Assembly (NCBI GenBank): GCA_910577645.1
Contig: CAJTOL010000049.1
Location: 1-11,439, forward strand
DNA: 11,439 nt
Source of the DNA: an uncultured Lachnospiraceae bacterium
Lineage (GTDB): Bacteria > Bacillota > Clostridia > Lachnospirales > Lachnospiraceae
Direction: 5' to 3'
Shown one piece after another: positions 1 to 7,280 of the stretch. The position numbers and the translations under genes are program-made. The notes beneath the pieces are model-generated. The model made no database searches. It worked only from the letters and a program-made list of their open reading frames with translations, and was not told the DNA's origin. How positions within the stretch are numbered: the first letter of the stretch is position 1; every line of letters begins with the position of its first letter.

Positions 1-37
1 GCTTTTTGTTGTTGCCTTTCTCGGCGACAGCTTGTAT

Positions 38-66
38 AGTATATCATGCTGTTTTTGATTTGTCAA
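38..66 (-). promoter_or_regulatory. Strong sigma-A promoter, proximal of a tandem pair (leftward)
   Basis: Read on the minus strand, a consensus -35 TTGACA (61-66) is separated by exactly 17 bases from -10 TATACT (38-43). Immediately upstream lies an A-tract region with two copies of GAAAAAAGTTG, resembling an UP element. Transcription would start near position 31 and leave the window on the left. This near-consensus architecture with an A-rich upstream tract is typical of rRNA or other stable RNA promoters in clostridia. The driven gene is not visible, so the rRNA assignment is inference. Confidence 0.8.
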
Positions 67-143
67 CAACTTTTTTCAACTTTTTTCGAGGCTTTATCTC
101 GATTTTTAAGTTGTGCGGCTGCTGTATCAGCGGCGCGAGGATT

Positions 144-172
144 ATAATACCACCTCTTTCCTGAAAAGTCAA
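144..172 (-). promoter_or_regulatory. Strong sigma-A promoter, distal of a tandem pair (leftward)
   Basis: On the minus strand, -35 TTGACT (167-172) and -10 TATTAT (144-149) are 17 bases apart. An A/T-rich stretch with A-tracts (about 173-210) sits directly upstream. It lies 106 bp from the proximal promoter in the same direction, giving a P1/P2 pair. Tandem strong promoters are a hallmark of ribosomal RNA operons, but the transcribed gene lies beyond the left edge. Confidence 0.72.
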
Positions 173-263
173 CAGTCTTTTTCAATTTTTTTGAAATTTT
201 TCAAAATATTGGATTTCATTGTCAAAAGCCCTGCTGTAAACCAGTAAATAAGAGGGTTTCACA

Positions 264-302
264 GAATAAAAACCGGCGGACATCTGCTAACGGAAGTCCG
301 CC
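264..302 (-). terminator. Rho-independent terminator of the orphan sensor kinase gene, possibly bidirectional
   Basis: A perfect 7-bp stem GGCGGAC (275-281) / GTCCGCC (296-302) encloses a 14-base loop. It lies just past the stop codon of the leftward kinase gene. On the minus strand it is followed by GGTTTTTATT, and on the plus strand by TTATTTTATTTT, so it could act in both directions. It also insulates the kinase from the strong leftward promoters. Confidence 0.7.
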
Positions 303-307
303 TTATT

Positions 308-1870
308 TTATTTTGCAGCACCTCCTTCTAATATTATATAAAATTCGACGCCATCCGGCAGGTTTCTTACCCCGTATTCTCTTTGGTGAGCTTCCATAAT
401 TGCTTTAACAATAGAAAGCCCTATTCCGCTGCCTCCATATTCCCTGGTTCTGGCCTTATCTACTTTAAAGAACTTTGTCCACAGCCGGGGCAGATCTTCT
501 TCCGGTATATTCTGTCCTGTATTCGCTACGGAAACGCGGACGCTCTCTCCCTCTTTAACTGCACAGATGGTAATGGTTCGTTTTCCCTCCACATGATTCA
601 AGGCATTGCTCAGGTAATTTGTAATCACTTCTTCTATTTTAAACTCGTCCGCCCAGACATACAGAGATTCCCCTGCCTCAAAAACAATAGTAGCTTCCTT
701 TTGCTGAATAAGGATCTGGGAGGACGATAAAATACCACGAATCAATTCTATAATATCAAACCGCTCCATAGACAGGCTGTCACTTCCAAACTCTAATGCA
801 TTAAGGGTTAATAGCTGTTTAACCATTTTATTCATCTTGGCAGCTTCGTCCATTATCACCTCACAGTAATAATCCCGGCTTTCCTTTTCCTCTGCCATTC
901 CCTCTGTAAGCCCTTCCGCATAGCCTTGAATCAGCGCAATGGGAGTCTTAAGTTCATGAGATACATTGGCAATAAACTCTTTCCGCATCTCATCAATCTG
1001 CTCCTTTTTGCGGATATCCCTCTGAAGCTGGTTGTTAGCGGATTTCAATTCTCCGATAGTTTCTTTAAGCTTTTCAGAGAGAAGGTTCATACTGCTGCCC
1101 AAAATCCCGATCTCATCCTCAGCCTGTCCCGTATAATGAACATTAAAATCCAGTTCTGACATTTTTTTGGAAATTTTGGATAAGGACAGGATAGGCCTGG
1201 TAATCCTGCGGGTTAAAAACAACATAATAGCGCTTCCTATAATTAAAACCGCGCTTCCCACATATATGAGGAACTGATTGGACAGGCGCACGCTGTCCTG
1301 AATGCCCGCTATCGGCATGGATATAAGAAATGCGGTGGCATTATCCGAAAAAAATCCCCAACATTCCAGGTAGTAGTTTTTACTTCTCCTGTCATATCGC
1401 TTCTCAATACTATAATTTTCTGTCTGCCGGATAGTTTCTTCCTGCTCTTTTCCCGACTGGCCCAGCAGGTATCTTTGCATCTGCTGCTCCATAAATTCTC
1501 CCCGAGGGGCGAAAACAATGGCAGTACCGGAATCGCCGTTAACCATAACAATGGAGGCGTTGGATTCTTCACTAAGCCTGCGAAGGGTTCTGGAAAGCTG
1601 TCCTTCCTCCTCGGCTCCTGCTATGTCGGGGCGGAACCAGTAACTGTGATTATCCTTTGTGGCAAAACCTTCTGTCATGGATTTCCCCTGGGCCTGCTGC
1701 TCCTTTAAAATCCAATCGATCTGATTGTAACCGTTTTCCAATACCTTTACTTTTTCTGCAATATAAAAGCTTTCCAAAAAATTGCTGTTGACAAACCAGG
1801 TTATGAAAAGCATCAGAAGCATCATTCCAGCAAAATACAACGTAATCCGGGTACAAATAGAACGCTTCAT
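308..1870 (-). CDS. Membrane sensor histidine kinase (HAMP-HisKA-HATPase), no adjacent response regulator
   Basis: This is a 520-residue two-component sensor kinase that would autophosphorylate a histidine and pass the phosphate to a response regulator. Visible in order are a transmembrane helix (about 9-28), an extracytoplasmic sensor region (about 29-197), a second helix (about 200-220), a HAMP linker (about 221-275), a HisKA domain with NVSHELKTP carrying the phospho-acceptor His305, and an ATPase domain. The ATPase shows an N-box (NYLSNALNH, 418-426), a G1-like VANTGQNIP, and the G2 box GGSGIGLSIVKA (479-490). All catalytic boxes are present, so it should be active. The ATG at 1870 is supported by GAGG seven bases upstream. 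Normally such kinases sit beside an OmpR-type regulator. Here the upstream neighbour is a truncated ligase gene, and the stop is followed by a terminator. Its regulator is therefore encoded elsewhere or was lost, and the stimulus cannot be read from the sequence. Confidence 0.93.
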   Translation of the reverse strand: MKRSICTRITLYFAGMMLLMLFITWFVNSNFLESFYIAEKVKVLENGYNQIDWILKEQQAQGKSMTEGFATKDNHSYWFRPDIAGAEEEGQLSRTLRRLSEESNASIVMVNGDSGTAIVFAPRGEFMEQQMQRYLLGQSGKEQEETIRQTENYSIEKRYDRRSKNYYLECWGFFSDNATAFLISMPIAGIQDSVRLSNQFLIYVGSAVLIIGSAIMLFLTRRITRPILSLSKISKKMSELDFNVHYTGQAEDEIGILGSSMNLLSEKLKETIGELKSANNQLQRDIRKKEQIDEMRKEFIANVSHELKTPIALIQGYAEGLTEGMAEEKESRDYYCEVIMDEAAKMNKMVKQLLTLNALEFGSDSLSMERFDIIELIRGILSSSQILIQQKEATIVFEAGESLYVWADEFKIEEVITNYLSNALNHVEGKRTITICAVKEGESVRVSVANTGQNIPEEDLPRLWTKFFKVDKARTREYGGSGIGLSIVKAIMEAHQREYGVRNLPDGVEFYIILEGGAAK

Positions 1871-1927
1871 CGATTTACCTCGAATTTATAGTTTATTCTT
1901 ACAATTATTTGTTTCTATTCTTTTATA

Positions 1928-1967
1928 GCACTTATTTTCCACTATTTCCACTTATTCTTCACTATTT
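1928..1967 (-). repeat. Two adjacent 20-bp direct repeats upstream of the sensor kinase gene
   Basis: The stretches 1928-1947 and 1948-1967 are head-to-tail copies matching at 17 of 20 positions. On the minus strand each reads AAATAGTG-RARAATAAGTG. They lie about 60-100 bases upstream of the kinase start codon, inside an AT-rich intergenic stretch (1871-1987). They could be an operator for tandem regulator dimers, or simple slippage repeats. No known binding consensus is recognised. Confidence 0.6.
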
Positions 1968-1987
1968 CACATAATCTACACAATTTC

Positions 1988-2542
1988 CTATATTTTCACT
2001 AAAATCATGTCTTCTGCAAATTCCACCAAAGCTCCTCCGCTAACCGTCACCAGCTTGGGTGCTCCTGTAGAGCCGGATGTAAACATCCCGTACAGATAAT
2101 CCTCCGGCCTCATCTGCAACCGGTAAAACCCAAGTACCTTCATATCAACCTCTTCCTCCACAAGTTCCTCGAATCGTAAGGCCCTTCCTGCAAATCCATC
2201 TTCCAGAAGCCGCTCTGCCAGAATCCCTTCTGTAACCACCACATCACTGTCCAGAAAGTCCAAACGCTCCCTTATCCTTTTTAGCGGAAGTTCCGGATTT
2301 ATGTACACATAAAAACAGCCAGCATATACCGCACCGAAAAATGCCCCGATAGTCTTAGCACGTTTCTCCATAAAAATCGGCACAGGACTTCTTTGCCTGC
2401 ACACCCTTGTTAGGGCGCTTCCCACTTTTCGGGAAATTTCAAGAAGTTCCTGCCAGCTGTACCTTTGGCTTCCGTCATATACCGCTTCTTTCTCCGGGTA
2501 TTGAAACGCCGCCTCCTCCAGATAGTCTAAAACAGATTTCAA
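1988..2542 (-). pseudogene. Truncated AMP-binding (DltA-like adenylate-forming) enzyme, N-terminal fragment
   Basis: The fragment encodes about 184 residues that match the start of the ANL superfamily, closest in style to D-alanine--carrier-protein ligases and NRPS adenylation domains. It has YPEKEAVYDG near the N-terminus, the SYWQEL-like YSWQEL helix, and the AMP/ATP-binding P-loop FTSGSTGAPK. These enzymes are usually about 500 residues, with the acyl-adenylate site and the hinge and lysine motifs after the P-loop. Here the frame ends about 20 residues beyond it, so the enzyme cannot work. The likely original start is TTG at 2542 with AGAGGTG just upstream; an in-frame ATG exists at 2584 but has no clear ribosome binding site. 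The lost 3' part is replaced by the AT-rich promoter region of the sensor kinase gene, which suggests a deletion. A short stand-alone protein is possible but unlikely. Confidence 0.75.
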
Positions 2543-2573
2543 TGTTATCACCTCTTTTATCTTCTCTATTGCT

Positions 2574-2607
2574 TCAGGCGGCATTTCTCTTCAGAAGCGC
2601 CGCCTGA
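2574..2607. repeat. Perfect 9-bp inverted repeat between lipoprotein and ligase-fragment genes
   Basis: The arms TCAGGCGGC (2574-2582) and GCCGCCTGA (2599-2607) enclose a 16-base spacer. The spacer itself contains the palindromic CTTCAGAAG. The GC-rich stem follows the stop of the lipoprotein gene on the minus strand but lacks a following T-run on that strand. It may be a weak terminator, a processing hairpin or an attenuator in front of the ligase fragment. Confidence 0.5.
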
Positions 2608-2628
2608 TTCTCCTCTCTCTTATTCGTT

Positions 2629-3174
2629 TTATGCCGCCGTTTTCCCCTTCTGACCTGCTTCACCATTCCCACTGTTCTTGGCCTGCTTCCCATCGGATTT
2701 CTTCTCCACTGACTTCTTTTTCAGCCCGCTATCCGGCTTTTTCTGCGAAAGCTTTGCCTTTTCTGCAGTTTCCTGTTTCTTTATTTTCTCCGGAGCCTTA
2801 GGCGTTTTTTCTTCGGTCTGCTCCTTGGGCAGTTCTGCGGACGGTTTCACCGCAGCATTCCCTGCCGGAGTCTTGGGAACTGTCTCCCGAACTCCAGGGC
2901 CCTGAGCCAAGCCGACTCCCGGACCTTTCGCTTCCCGTTCCGGTGCTTCCGCATCTTTCACAGCCGCCTCTGCCTTAACATTTTCCTCCTTCTTTTCCGT
3001 TTTTTTCATCTTCTCTTTCTTCACCTTCTCCTTTGATCCCTTGGCCTGAATCGTTGTCTCTGTTGGCGGCTTTGTTCCGCCCTTCTTATCCTGAGGTGTA
3101 CAAGCCGCAACAGACGCTGCCATAGCTGCTGCCATCATAAATACGGATACTCTCGCTAATTTTTTTTTCATCAT
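2629..3174 (-). CDS. Putative lipoprotein with Lys/Glu/Pro-rich, probably disordered body
   Basis: The chosen start (3174, ATGATGAAAAAA) gives a classic lipoprotein signal: a lysine-rich n-region, a hydrophobic stretch (VSVFMMAAAMAA) and a lipobox SVAAC followed by TPQDKK. GAGG lies nine bases upstream. An in-frame ATG at 3228 adds 18 charged residues that would spoil the signal peptide. After the lipidated cysteine, the remaining roughly 155 residues are almost entirely Lys, Glu, Ala, Pro, Gly and Thr, without a recognisable fold. The protein would be anchored outside the membrane, with a flexible highly charged tail possibly spanning or contacting the wall. No family is recognised and function is unknown. 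It is co-directional with the upstream acetyltransferase gene, with a gap of about 90 bases. Confidence 0.72.
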   Translation of the reverse strand: MMKKKLARVSVFMMAAAMAASVAACTPQDKKGGTKPPTETTIQAKGSKEKVKKEKMKKTEKKEENVKAEAAVKDAEAPEREAKGPGVGLAQGPGVRETVPKTPAGNAAVKPSAELPKEQTEEKTPKAPEKIKKQETAEKAKLSQKKPDSGLKKKSVEKKSDGKQAKNSGNGEAGQKGKTAA

Positions 3175-3265
3175 CGTTCTATTCCTCACTTTCTGAATTT
3201 TCAAAGTTTTTTTCTTTGATGATTCCATTCTAGCGAAAGTTCCTTAATAAAACCTAAAAGACATC

Positions 3266-3808
3266 TTAACGATTCTGAAGAATCCCCATTTCTTTTTCAA
3301 ACCGGAAAAGCAGCTCTCCTCCCGGTATCTCCTCCTCCATTGGTGTATGAGGATCCTTGTGGCCGGGATTATAAAACTCCACAATATGAAATCCACACTT
3401 ATTCACATAGAAATGGATGTTTCGGATCTCAAAATAAGGCGTAACCGTTTCCCAGACCAGGGTGTCCGGATACCGTTCCTCCACTGCTCTCCACGCTGCC
3501 CGCCCCAGTCCTCGGCTATGATACTCCGGTGAGATGAAAAAGAACTCCAGCGAATTATGGTTTGTATCCGGATGAATGGACACCACCACCCCTCCCACCC
3601 GCTTTCCTTCATATAAAATGTGGAATACTGCCGCCCCCGGAGCATTGACGGATTGCCAGATATCCTCATCCGCCGGTATGGGGCCTCCCTCCCATGATCC
3701 GAAGTTCTCCACCACTGCTACCGCAAACGCCTCCTGCAGCTTTTCAATAAACTCCCCCATATCCTCTTTCTCTGCTGTCTCCAGCACAACCATTCTGGTT
3801 TCTTCCAT
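3266..3808 (-). CDS. GNAT-family N-acetyltransferase
   Basis: This 180-residue protein carries the GNAT acetyl-CoA-binding signature. A beta-strand rich in hydrophobic residues (LEFFFISPEY, about 87-96) leads into SRGLGRAAW (98-106), which supplies the R/Q-x-x-G-x-G/A pyrophosphate-binding loop. NIHFYVNKCGFHIVEF near the C-terminus is the usual 'A..FY.k.GF' motif B. Members transfer an acetyl group from acetyl-CoA to an amine on a small molecule or protein; the acceptor here is unknown. The start at 3808 is chosen because AGGAGG stands ten bases upstream; longer in-frame extensions overlap the broken kinase and lack this signal. It follows that kinase by about 35 bases in the same direction and probably shares its transcript. 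Confidence 0.88.
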   Translation of the reverse strand: MEETRMVVLETAEKEDMGEFIEKLQEAFAVAVVENFGSWEGGPIPADEDIWQSVNAPGAAVFHILYEGKRVGGVVVSIHPDTNHNSLEFFFISPEYHSRGLGRAAWRAVEERYPDTLVWETVTPYFEIRNIHFYVNKCGFHIVEFYNPGHKDPHTPMEEEIPGGELLFRFEKEMGILQNR

Positions 3809-3842
3809 AAATAGATATCCTCCTTCCTGAAAAACGCTTTTA

Positions 3843-5004
3843 TCAAATTCTTTCCACCGGAAACAGAACGCGTATCCGGTATCTTCCCTCCCCCACTTCC
3901 TCCTCACATCTGCCGCACATATCACCCGTCATAGCCCGCACATTCTCCATTCCAATCTTCGTGCTGGCAATAGGTTCCCTCTGCCTTTTAATCCGGTTGC
4001 ACACCTCAATCCCTGCCCATCCAGGAACATTGCCATCTCTGACAGACTGTCTATAAACACGCTTTGGAAAAGCATAGGCTCCTCTGCCTTTTCCTTCCCC
4101 TTCTCTTCTCCCACCTGGCTGCACTCAAACAGCCGGTCTGACAGTTCCTTCATCTGTACAGCCTTTGCCATAATTTTATCCAGATAGTAGTCCCGCTTTA
4201 GCTCATCCCCACAGACCCCCGATTGCATAACCTGTACATAAGTGGTCAGCGCCGTGAGCGGTGTCCTTAAATCATGGGCCAGCCCCACAATCAAATCCTG
4301 GTTGGCCTCCCGCAGCTCCTGCTCCTGCTCCATGTTCTCCTTTAAGGTCAGCCGCATCTGGTTCAGTCCCCCGGCCAGCCTGGCCAGCTCGTCCCTCCCC
4401 CTTACAGGAATTCCATGGTCCAGGCACCCTCCCTCCATGATCTCCACTTCCCGATGGATATCCTGTATATACAAAATCCTTCTTCGGACACCCCAGAGGA
4501 AACAGCCAATAAATATAAGGAAACAGAGCACCATAGATGCCACCACGGTATACATCTGATAACGGTAGGCAAATGCCCCTACCAGAAAGACCTCTGCCTT
4601 CCCGTCCGCAAACCTGACATCATAATAACTTTCCCGGTAATAGGGCACTTCCATGTCCTCATAATAGTTCTCCGCCTCCGTCATATCCGACACATACAAA
4701 AGCATGTCATTCCGGTAGATTTCCAGATAGACAATGGACTTTTTTTCACCCAGCCCGACAGCGCCCTCTGGTCTGAAGCAGCTATGTCCTGTTCCAGCAC
4801 ATAATCCTGCAGCTCCTGAACCATCTTTAATTCCGCCTTTTCCAGATAAGGGTCTTCCAAAACATAATTATCAATCCATCTAGTCACTGCCATATTAAAA
4901 ATCCCGAAAACTGTACCTGCGGCAATGCCGCTAATGAGAAGCCATAGAATCAGCTCTCCGGCCAGGCTCCAGGCTTTTGCCCGAATTCTTTCCCTAATTG
5001 TCAT
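3843..5004 (-). pseudogene. Sensor histidine kinase, inactivated by a frameshift and loss of most of the ATPase domain
   Basis: This was the cognate kinase of the upstream response regulator: its ATG (5004) lies four bases past the regulator stop, preceded by GGGTGAG. The N-terminal helix (LILWLLISGIAAGTVFGIF) and extracytoplasmic region read well to a run of seven A residues on the coding strand (4740-4746). There the frame breaks; one extra A would restore KKKSIVYLEIYRND. The next frame carries the second helix, a HAMP linker and an intact H-box, GLAHDLRTPLTAL, with the histidine codon at 4274-4276. Near 4000-4020 the frame changes again and the sequence jumps from the start of the ATPase domain to its end (STKIGMENVRAM, then RIRVLFPVE). 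The N-box and G1 box, roughly 50-70 residues, are missing. The A-run lesion alone could be a sequencing error, slippage or phase variation. The missing ATP-binding region cannot be rescued that way, so the protein should not phosphorylate. Confidence 0.85.
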
Positions 5005-5008
5005 TTTC

Positions 5009-5713
5009 TCACCCAATCCGGTACCCCTTTCCCCACACCGTACAGATCCGCTTTGGCTCCTGAGGGTCCTTCTCAACCTTCACCCGCAGCTTGCGGATAT
5101 GTACCATAACCGTGTTGTTGGAGCCATAAAAGTAAGGCTCCTTCCACACACTCTCATAAATATTCTGTGCAGAAAATATCTTATTTGGATGTTCCGTTAA
5201 AAGCCGCAGGATCTGATATTCCAGTTCTGACAGATCTACCTCCCTGTCCTCCACCCACACCTGGTTAAACCCCAAATCCAGACGGATCTCCTTCCACTGG
5301 AGCCATGAGGAGTCTTCCCCACTCTTTCCTGCCCCTTTTCCCTGATACACCTGATATCTCCGGAGTAAGGCCTTCACCCTCCCCAAAAGCTCCCCATAAG
5401 AAAATGGCTTGGGAAGATAGTCATCCCCTCCTGCCATTAACCCCAGAAGTTTGTCTGATTCCCTGGCCTTAGCTGTCAGAAACAGAATCGGAATATTGTA
5501 GATCTTACGGATCTCCTCACAGGTTCTGATTCCTGAAATTCCAGGCATCATAATATCTAAAATAATCAAATCCATATCCTTGTTTACAAGCTCCAGCGCC
5601 CGATTACCAGACTCCGCCTCATATACCTCATAGCCCTCACTTTCCAGAAGAACCCGGACACCCTCCCGGATATCCCCGTCATCCTCCACCAGTAAAATAA
5701 TCCCTTTTTCCAT
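5009..5713 (-). CDS. OmpR/PhoB-family response regulator
   Basis: This is a complete 234-residue DNA-binding response regulator. The receiver domain shows the acidic pair at residues 11-12, the phospho-acceptor Asp53 in LIILDIMMPG, Thr80 in FLTAK, and Lys102 in DDYLPKPF. The C-terminal winged-helix domain (about 135-234) has LSELEYQILRLL and VMVHIRKLRVKVE, followed by the usual VWGKGYRI ending. AGAAGG upstream of the ATG at 5713 supports the start. It is coupled by a four-base gap to the kinase pseudogene, so it has probably lost its own phosphodonor. It may be driven by other kinases or small phosphodonors, or act unphosphorylated. A TTAAG direct repeat at 5845-5859, in its own promoter region, is a candidate autoregulatory operator and recurs upstream of the broken ABC transporter. 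Confidence 0.93.
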   Translation of the reverse strand: MEKGIILLVEDDGDIREGVRVLLESEGYEVYEAESGNRALELVNKDMDLIILDIMMPGISGIRTCEEIRKIYNIPILFLTAKARESDKLLGLMAGGDDYLPKPFSYGELLGRVKALLRRYQVYQGKGAGKSGEDSSWLQWKEIRLDLGFNQVWVEDREVDLSELEYQILRLLTEHPNKIFSAQNIYESVWKEPYFYGSNNTVMVHIRKLRVKVEKDPQEPKRICTVWGKGYRIG

Positions 5714-5844
5714 TTTAGCACCTTCTTAATCTTTATTATGAAAACTGTATTATTGCACTACTTGCGTGTCAGCACCGCATTTCTTCTCTGTTTTTTTCAC
5801 ACCGCTCATTTTAATATATTACCTGAAAACTCTCCAACATAATT

Positions 5845-5859
5845 CTTAAAATTTCTTAA
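5845..5859 (-). promoter_or_regulatory. Candidate response-regulator operator (TTAAG direct repeat, 10-bp period)
   Basis: On the minus strand two TTAAG half-sites (5855-5859 and 5845-5849) start exactly 10 bp apart, as in TTAAGAAATT-TTAAG. They lie about 130-145 bases upstream of the response regulator ATG. A TAATAT/TATATT -10-like stretch lies about 25 bases downstream of them. Direct repeats one helical turn apart are how OmpR/PhoB-type regulators bind as head-to-tail dimers. TTAAG-like half-sites are known for CiaR and PmrA, which use an 11-bp period. The assignment to this regulator is inference. Confidence 0.55.
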
Positions 5860-5978
5860 CTTCTAAAAAGAGCATCCGTTCCCACAAATTTCCTCTTTCT
5901 GGTCTATCTGGGCATTGGTTTCAGAATTGTTAAGATTTCCTTTGCCATATCCCTCCCCCTTTCAGGGTAGCACGGGCC

Positions 5979-6572
5979 ATGACCGATAACTCCGGACAGC
6001 TTCGGACCGAAAGGCGGAAGAAGGCCATCACCATAATCTTTACGGCTCTGCTTGCCATCTTCTGTGTCCTGTTTATCAAAGCATACATGCAGGGCCGGTT
6101 CCGTTCCCTGGAATCTCTCCGGGACTACATCAAAGGGTTTGGAATCATAGCGCCTGCCGTTCTCACCCTGTTCCAGGCATTTCAGGTGATCCTTCCAGTG
6201 CTGCCGGGATTCTTCGGATGTGCCGTAGGCGCCCTTCTGTTCGGAGCCGCCGGCGGGTTCTGGTACAACTACCTTGGAATCAGCACAGGCTCCATTATCG
6301 CCTTTTTCCTTGCCAGGCAGTACGGCACTAGTTTTGTTAAAGCTCTGTTTCCAGGAGAAAGCTACACAAAGTGGTCTGACTGGCTGAGCAGGAGCCGATA
6401 TTTCACTCTGGCCCTGTTTGCCGCCATCCTGCTGCCCCTCTTTCCCGATGATTACCTCTGTTACTTCTCCGGTCTCACCAATATGAGTCCGAAGAAATTT
6501 ATATGGATCATCCTCCTGGGAAAACCCTGGTGCATTCTGGCTTATAGCCTGGCCTTCGCCGGAATGTTGTAG
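5979..6572 (+). CDS. VTT-domain (TVP38/TMEM64/DedA-like) integral membrane protein
   Basis: This 197-residue polytopic membrane protein has an N-terminal helix (about 17-34) and a VTT domain (about 60-190). Family-typical features are the re-entrant region FQAFQVILPVLPGFFGCAVG, followed by LLFGAAGGFWYNYLG, FFLARQYG, and LPLFPDDYLCYFSGLT ahead of the last helices (IWIILLGKPWCILAYSLAFAG). Eukaryotic VTT proteins such as TMEM41B and VMP1 are lipid scramblases, and bacterial DedA proteins affect lipid-carrier recycling, so a lipid-transport role is plausible but unproven here. It is the first gene of a phosphatidylethanolamine operon, which strengthens a lipid-linked role. The ribosome binding site is weak (AGGG about 12 bases upstream) and no better start is evident. 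The gap to the next gene is about 80 bases. Confidence 0.85.
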   Translation: MTDNSGQLRTERRKKAITIIFTALLAIFCVLFIKAYMQGRFRSLESLRDYIKGFGIIAPAVLTLFQAFQVILPVLPGFFGCAVGALLFGAAGGFWYNYLGISTGSIIAFFLARQYGTSFVKALFPGESYTKWSDWLSRSRYFTLALFAAILLPLFPDDYLCYFSGLTNMSPKKFIWIILLGKPWCILAYSLAFAGML

Positions 6573-6652
6573 CCAAAACACTCATAGTAACTTCCAATCC
6601 ACTACACAGGCCTTATCTGCCTGCTAAAAAAACAACAAAGGAGACTTTAAAA

Positions 6653-7276
6653 ATGTCAAATAAACACCTTTTAGGCTTTTACGATTATACGGTCATTCTC
6701 ACCTATGCCGGCACCCTGTCTGCCTTCCACGGAATCCTGTCCCTCCTAAACAACAGTCCCAGGCAGACTCTTATATGCCTGATGATCTCTGGAGTCTGTG
6801 ACATGTTTGACGGAACCATAGCCGCCACCAAAGATCGGAATCGCCAGGAAAAGCGCTTCGGAATTCAAATTGATTCCCTCAATGATATAGTGGCTTTTGG
6901 CGTCCTTCCTGCGCTCTTTGTATACACCTTCTGCCCCCAAACCCCCCTTTCCCTTCTGGCAGCCTCCGCCTACCTTCTGTGCGCCCTGATCCGCCTGGCC
7001 TACTTCAATGTCTTGGAAGAAGACCGCCAGGATCATACAGACCAGAAGCGGACGGAGTACTTAGGCCTCCCTGTCACCGTCTCGGCCCTCATTCTCCCGG
7101 CCGCCTACGCTGTCCAATCCCTGACTCCGGCCTCCCACCTGTGCACCTTTATCCTTGCCTCTATGGCCCTGCTTTTTATTTTCCCCATAAGAATCCCCAA
7201 GCCCAGGCTGAAGGGGATCATCGGACTGGTTGCCGCAGGCACTGCCCTTCTCCTTGGAATGGTTCTGGAGGTATAA
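6653..7276 (+). CDS. pssA: CDP-diacylglycerol--serine O-phosphatidyltransferase (phosphatidylserine synthase)
   Basis: This 207-residue membrane enzyme belongs to the CDP-alcohol phosphatidyltransferase family and would form phosphatidylserine from CDP-diacylglycerol and L-serine at the inner face of the membrane. The metal-binding signature is clear: Asp50, Asp53 and Gly54 in CDMFDG, then Gly70, Asp74 and Asp78 in FGIQIDSLND. The FGIQIDSLND form is the one seen in Gram-positive PssA rather than in PgsA. Several hydrophobic helices follow. The Arg usually found in the D-x2-D-G-x2-A-R part of the signature is Ala58 here. The start has a strong AAAGGAG seven bases or so upstream. The next gene, the decarboxylase acting on its product, begins four bases after the stop, so translation is probably coupled. 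Confidence 0.92.
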   Translation: MSNKHLLGFYDYTVILTYAGTLSAFHGILSLLNNSPRQTLICLMISGVCDMFDGTIAATKDRNRQEKRFGIQIDSLNDIVAFGVLPALFVYTFCPQTPLSLLAASAYLLCALIRLAYFNVLEEDRQDHTDQKRTEYLGLPVTVSALILPAAYAVQSLTPASHLCTFILASMALLFIFPIRIPKPRLKGIIGLVAAGTALLLGMVLEV

Positions 7277-7280
7277 ACAC

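Noticed and set aside
197..225. A third leftward promoter using TTGACA at 220-225
   Set aside because: No acceptable -10 element lies 16-18 bases downstream.
5904..6581. A 225-codon minus-strand open frame opposite the VTT gene
   Set aside because: It is antisense to a gene with clear family motifs, has no ribosome binding site, and its composition (Gln, Gly, Lys, Pro-rich) is that of a shadow frame.
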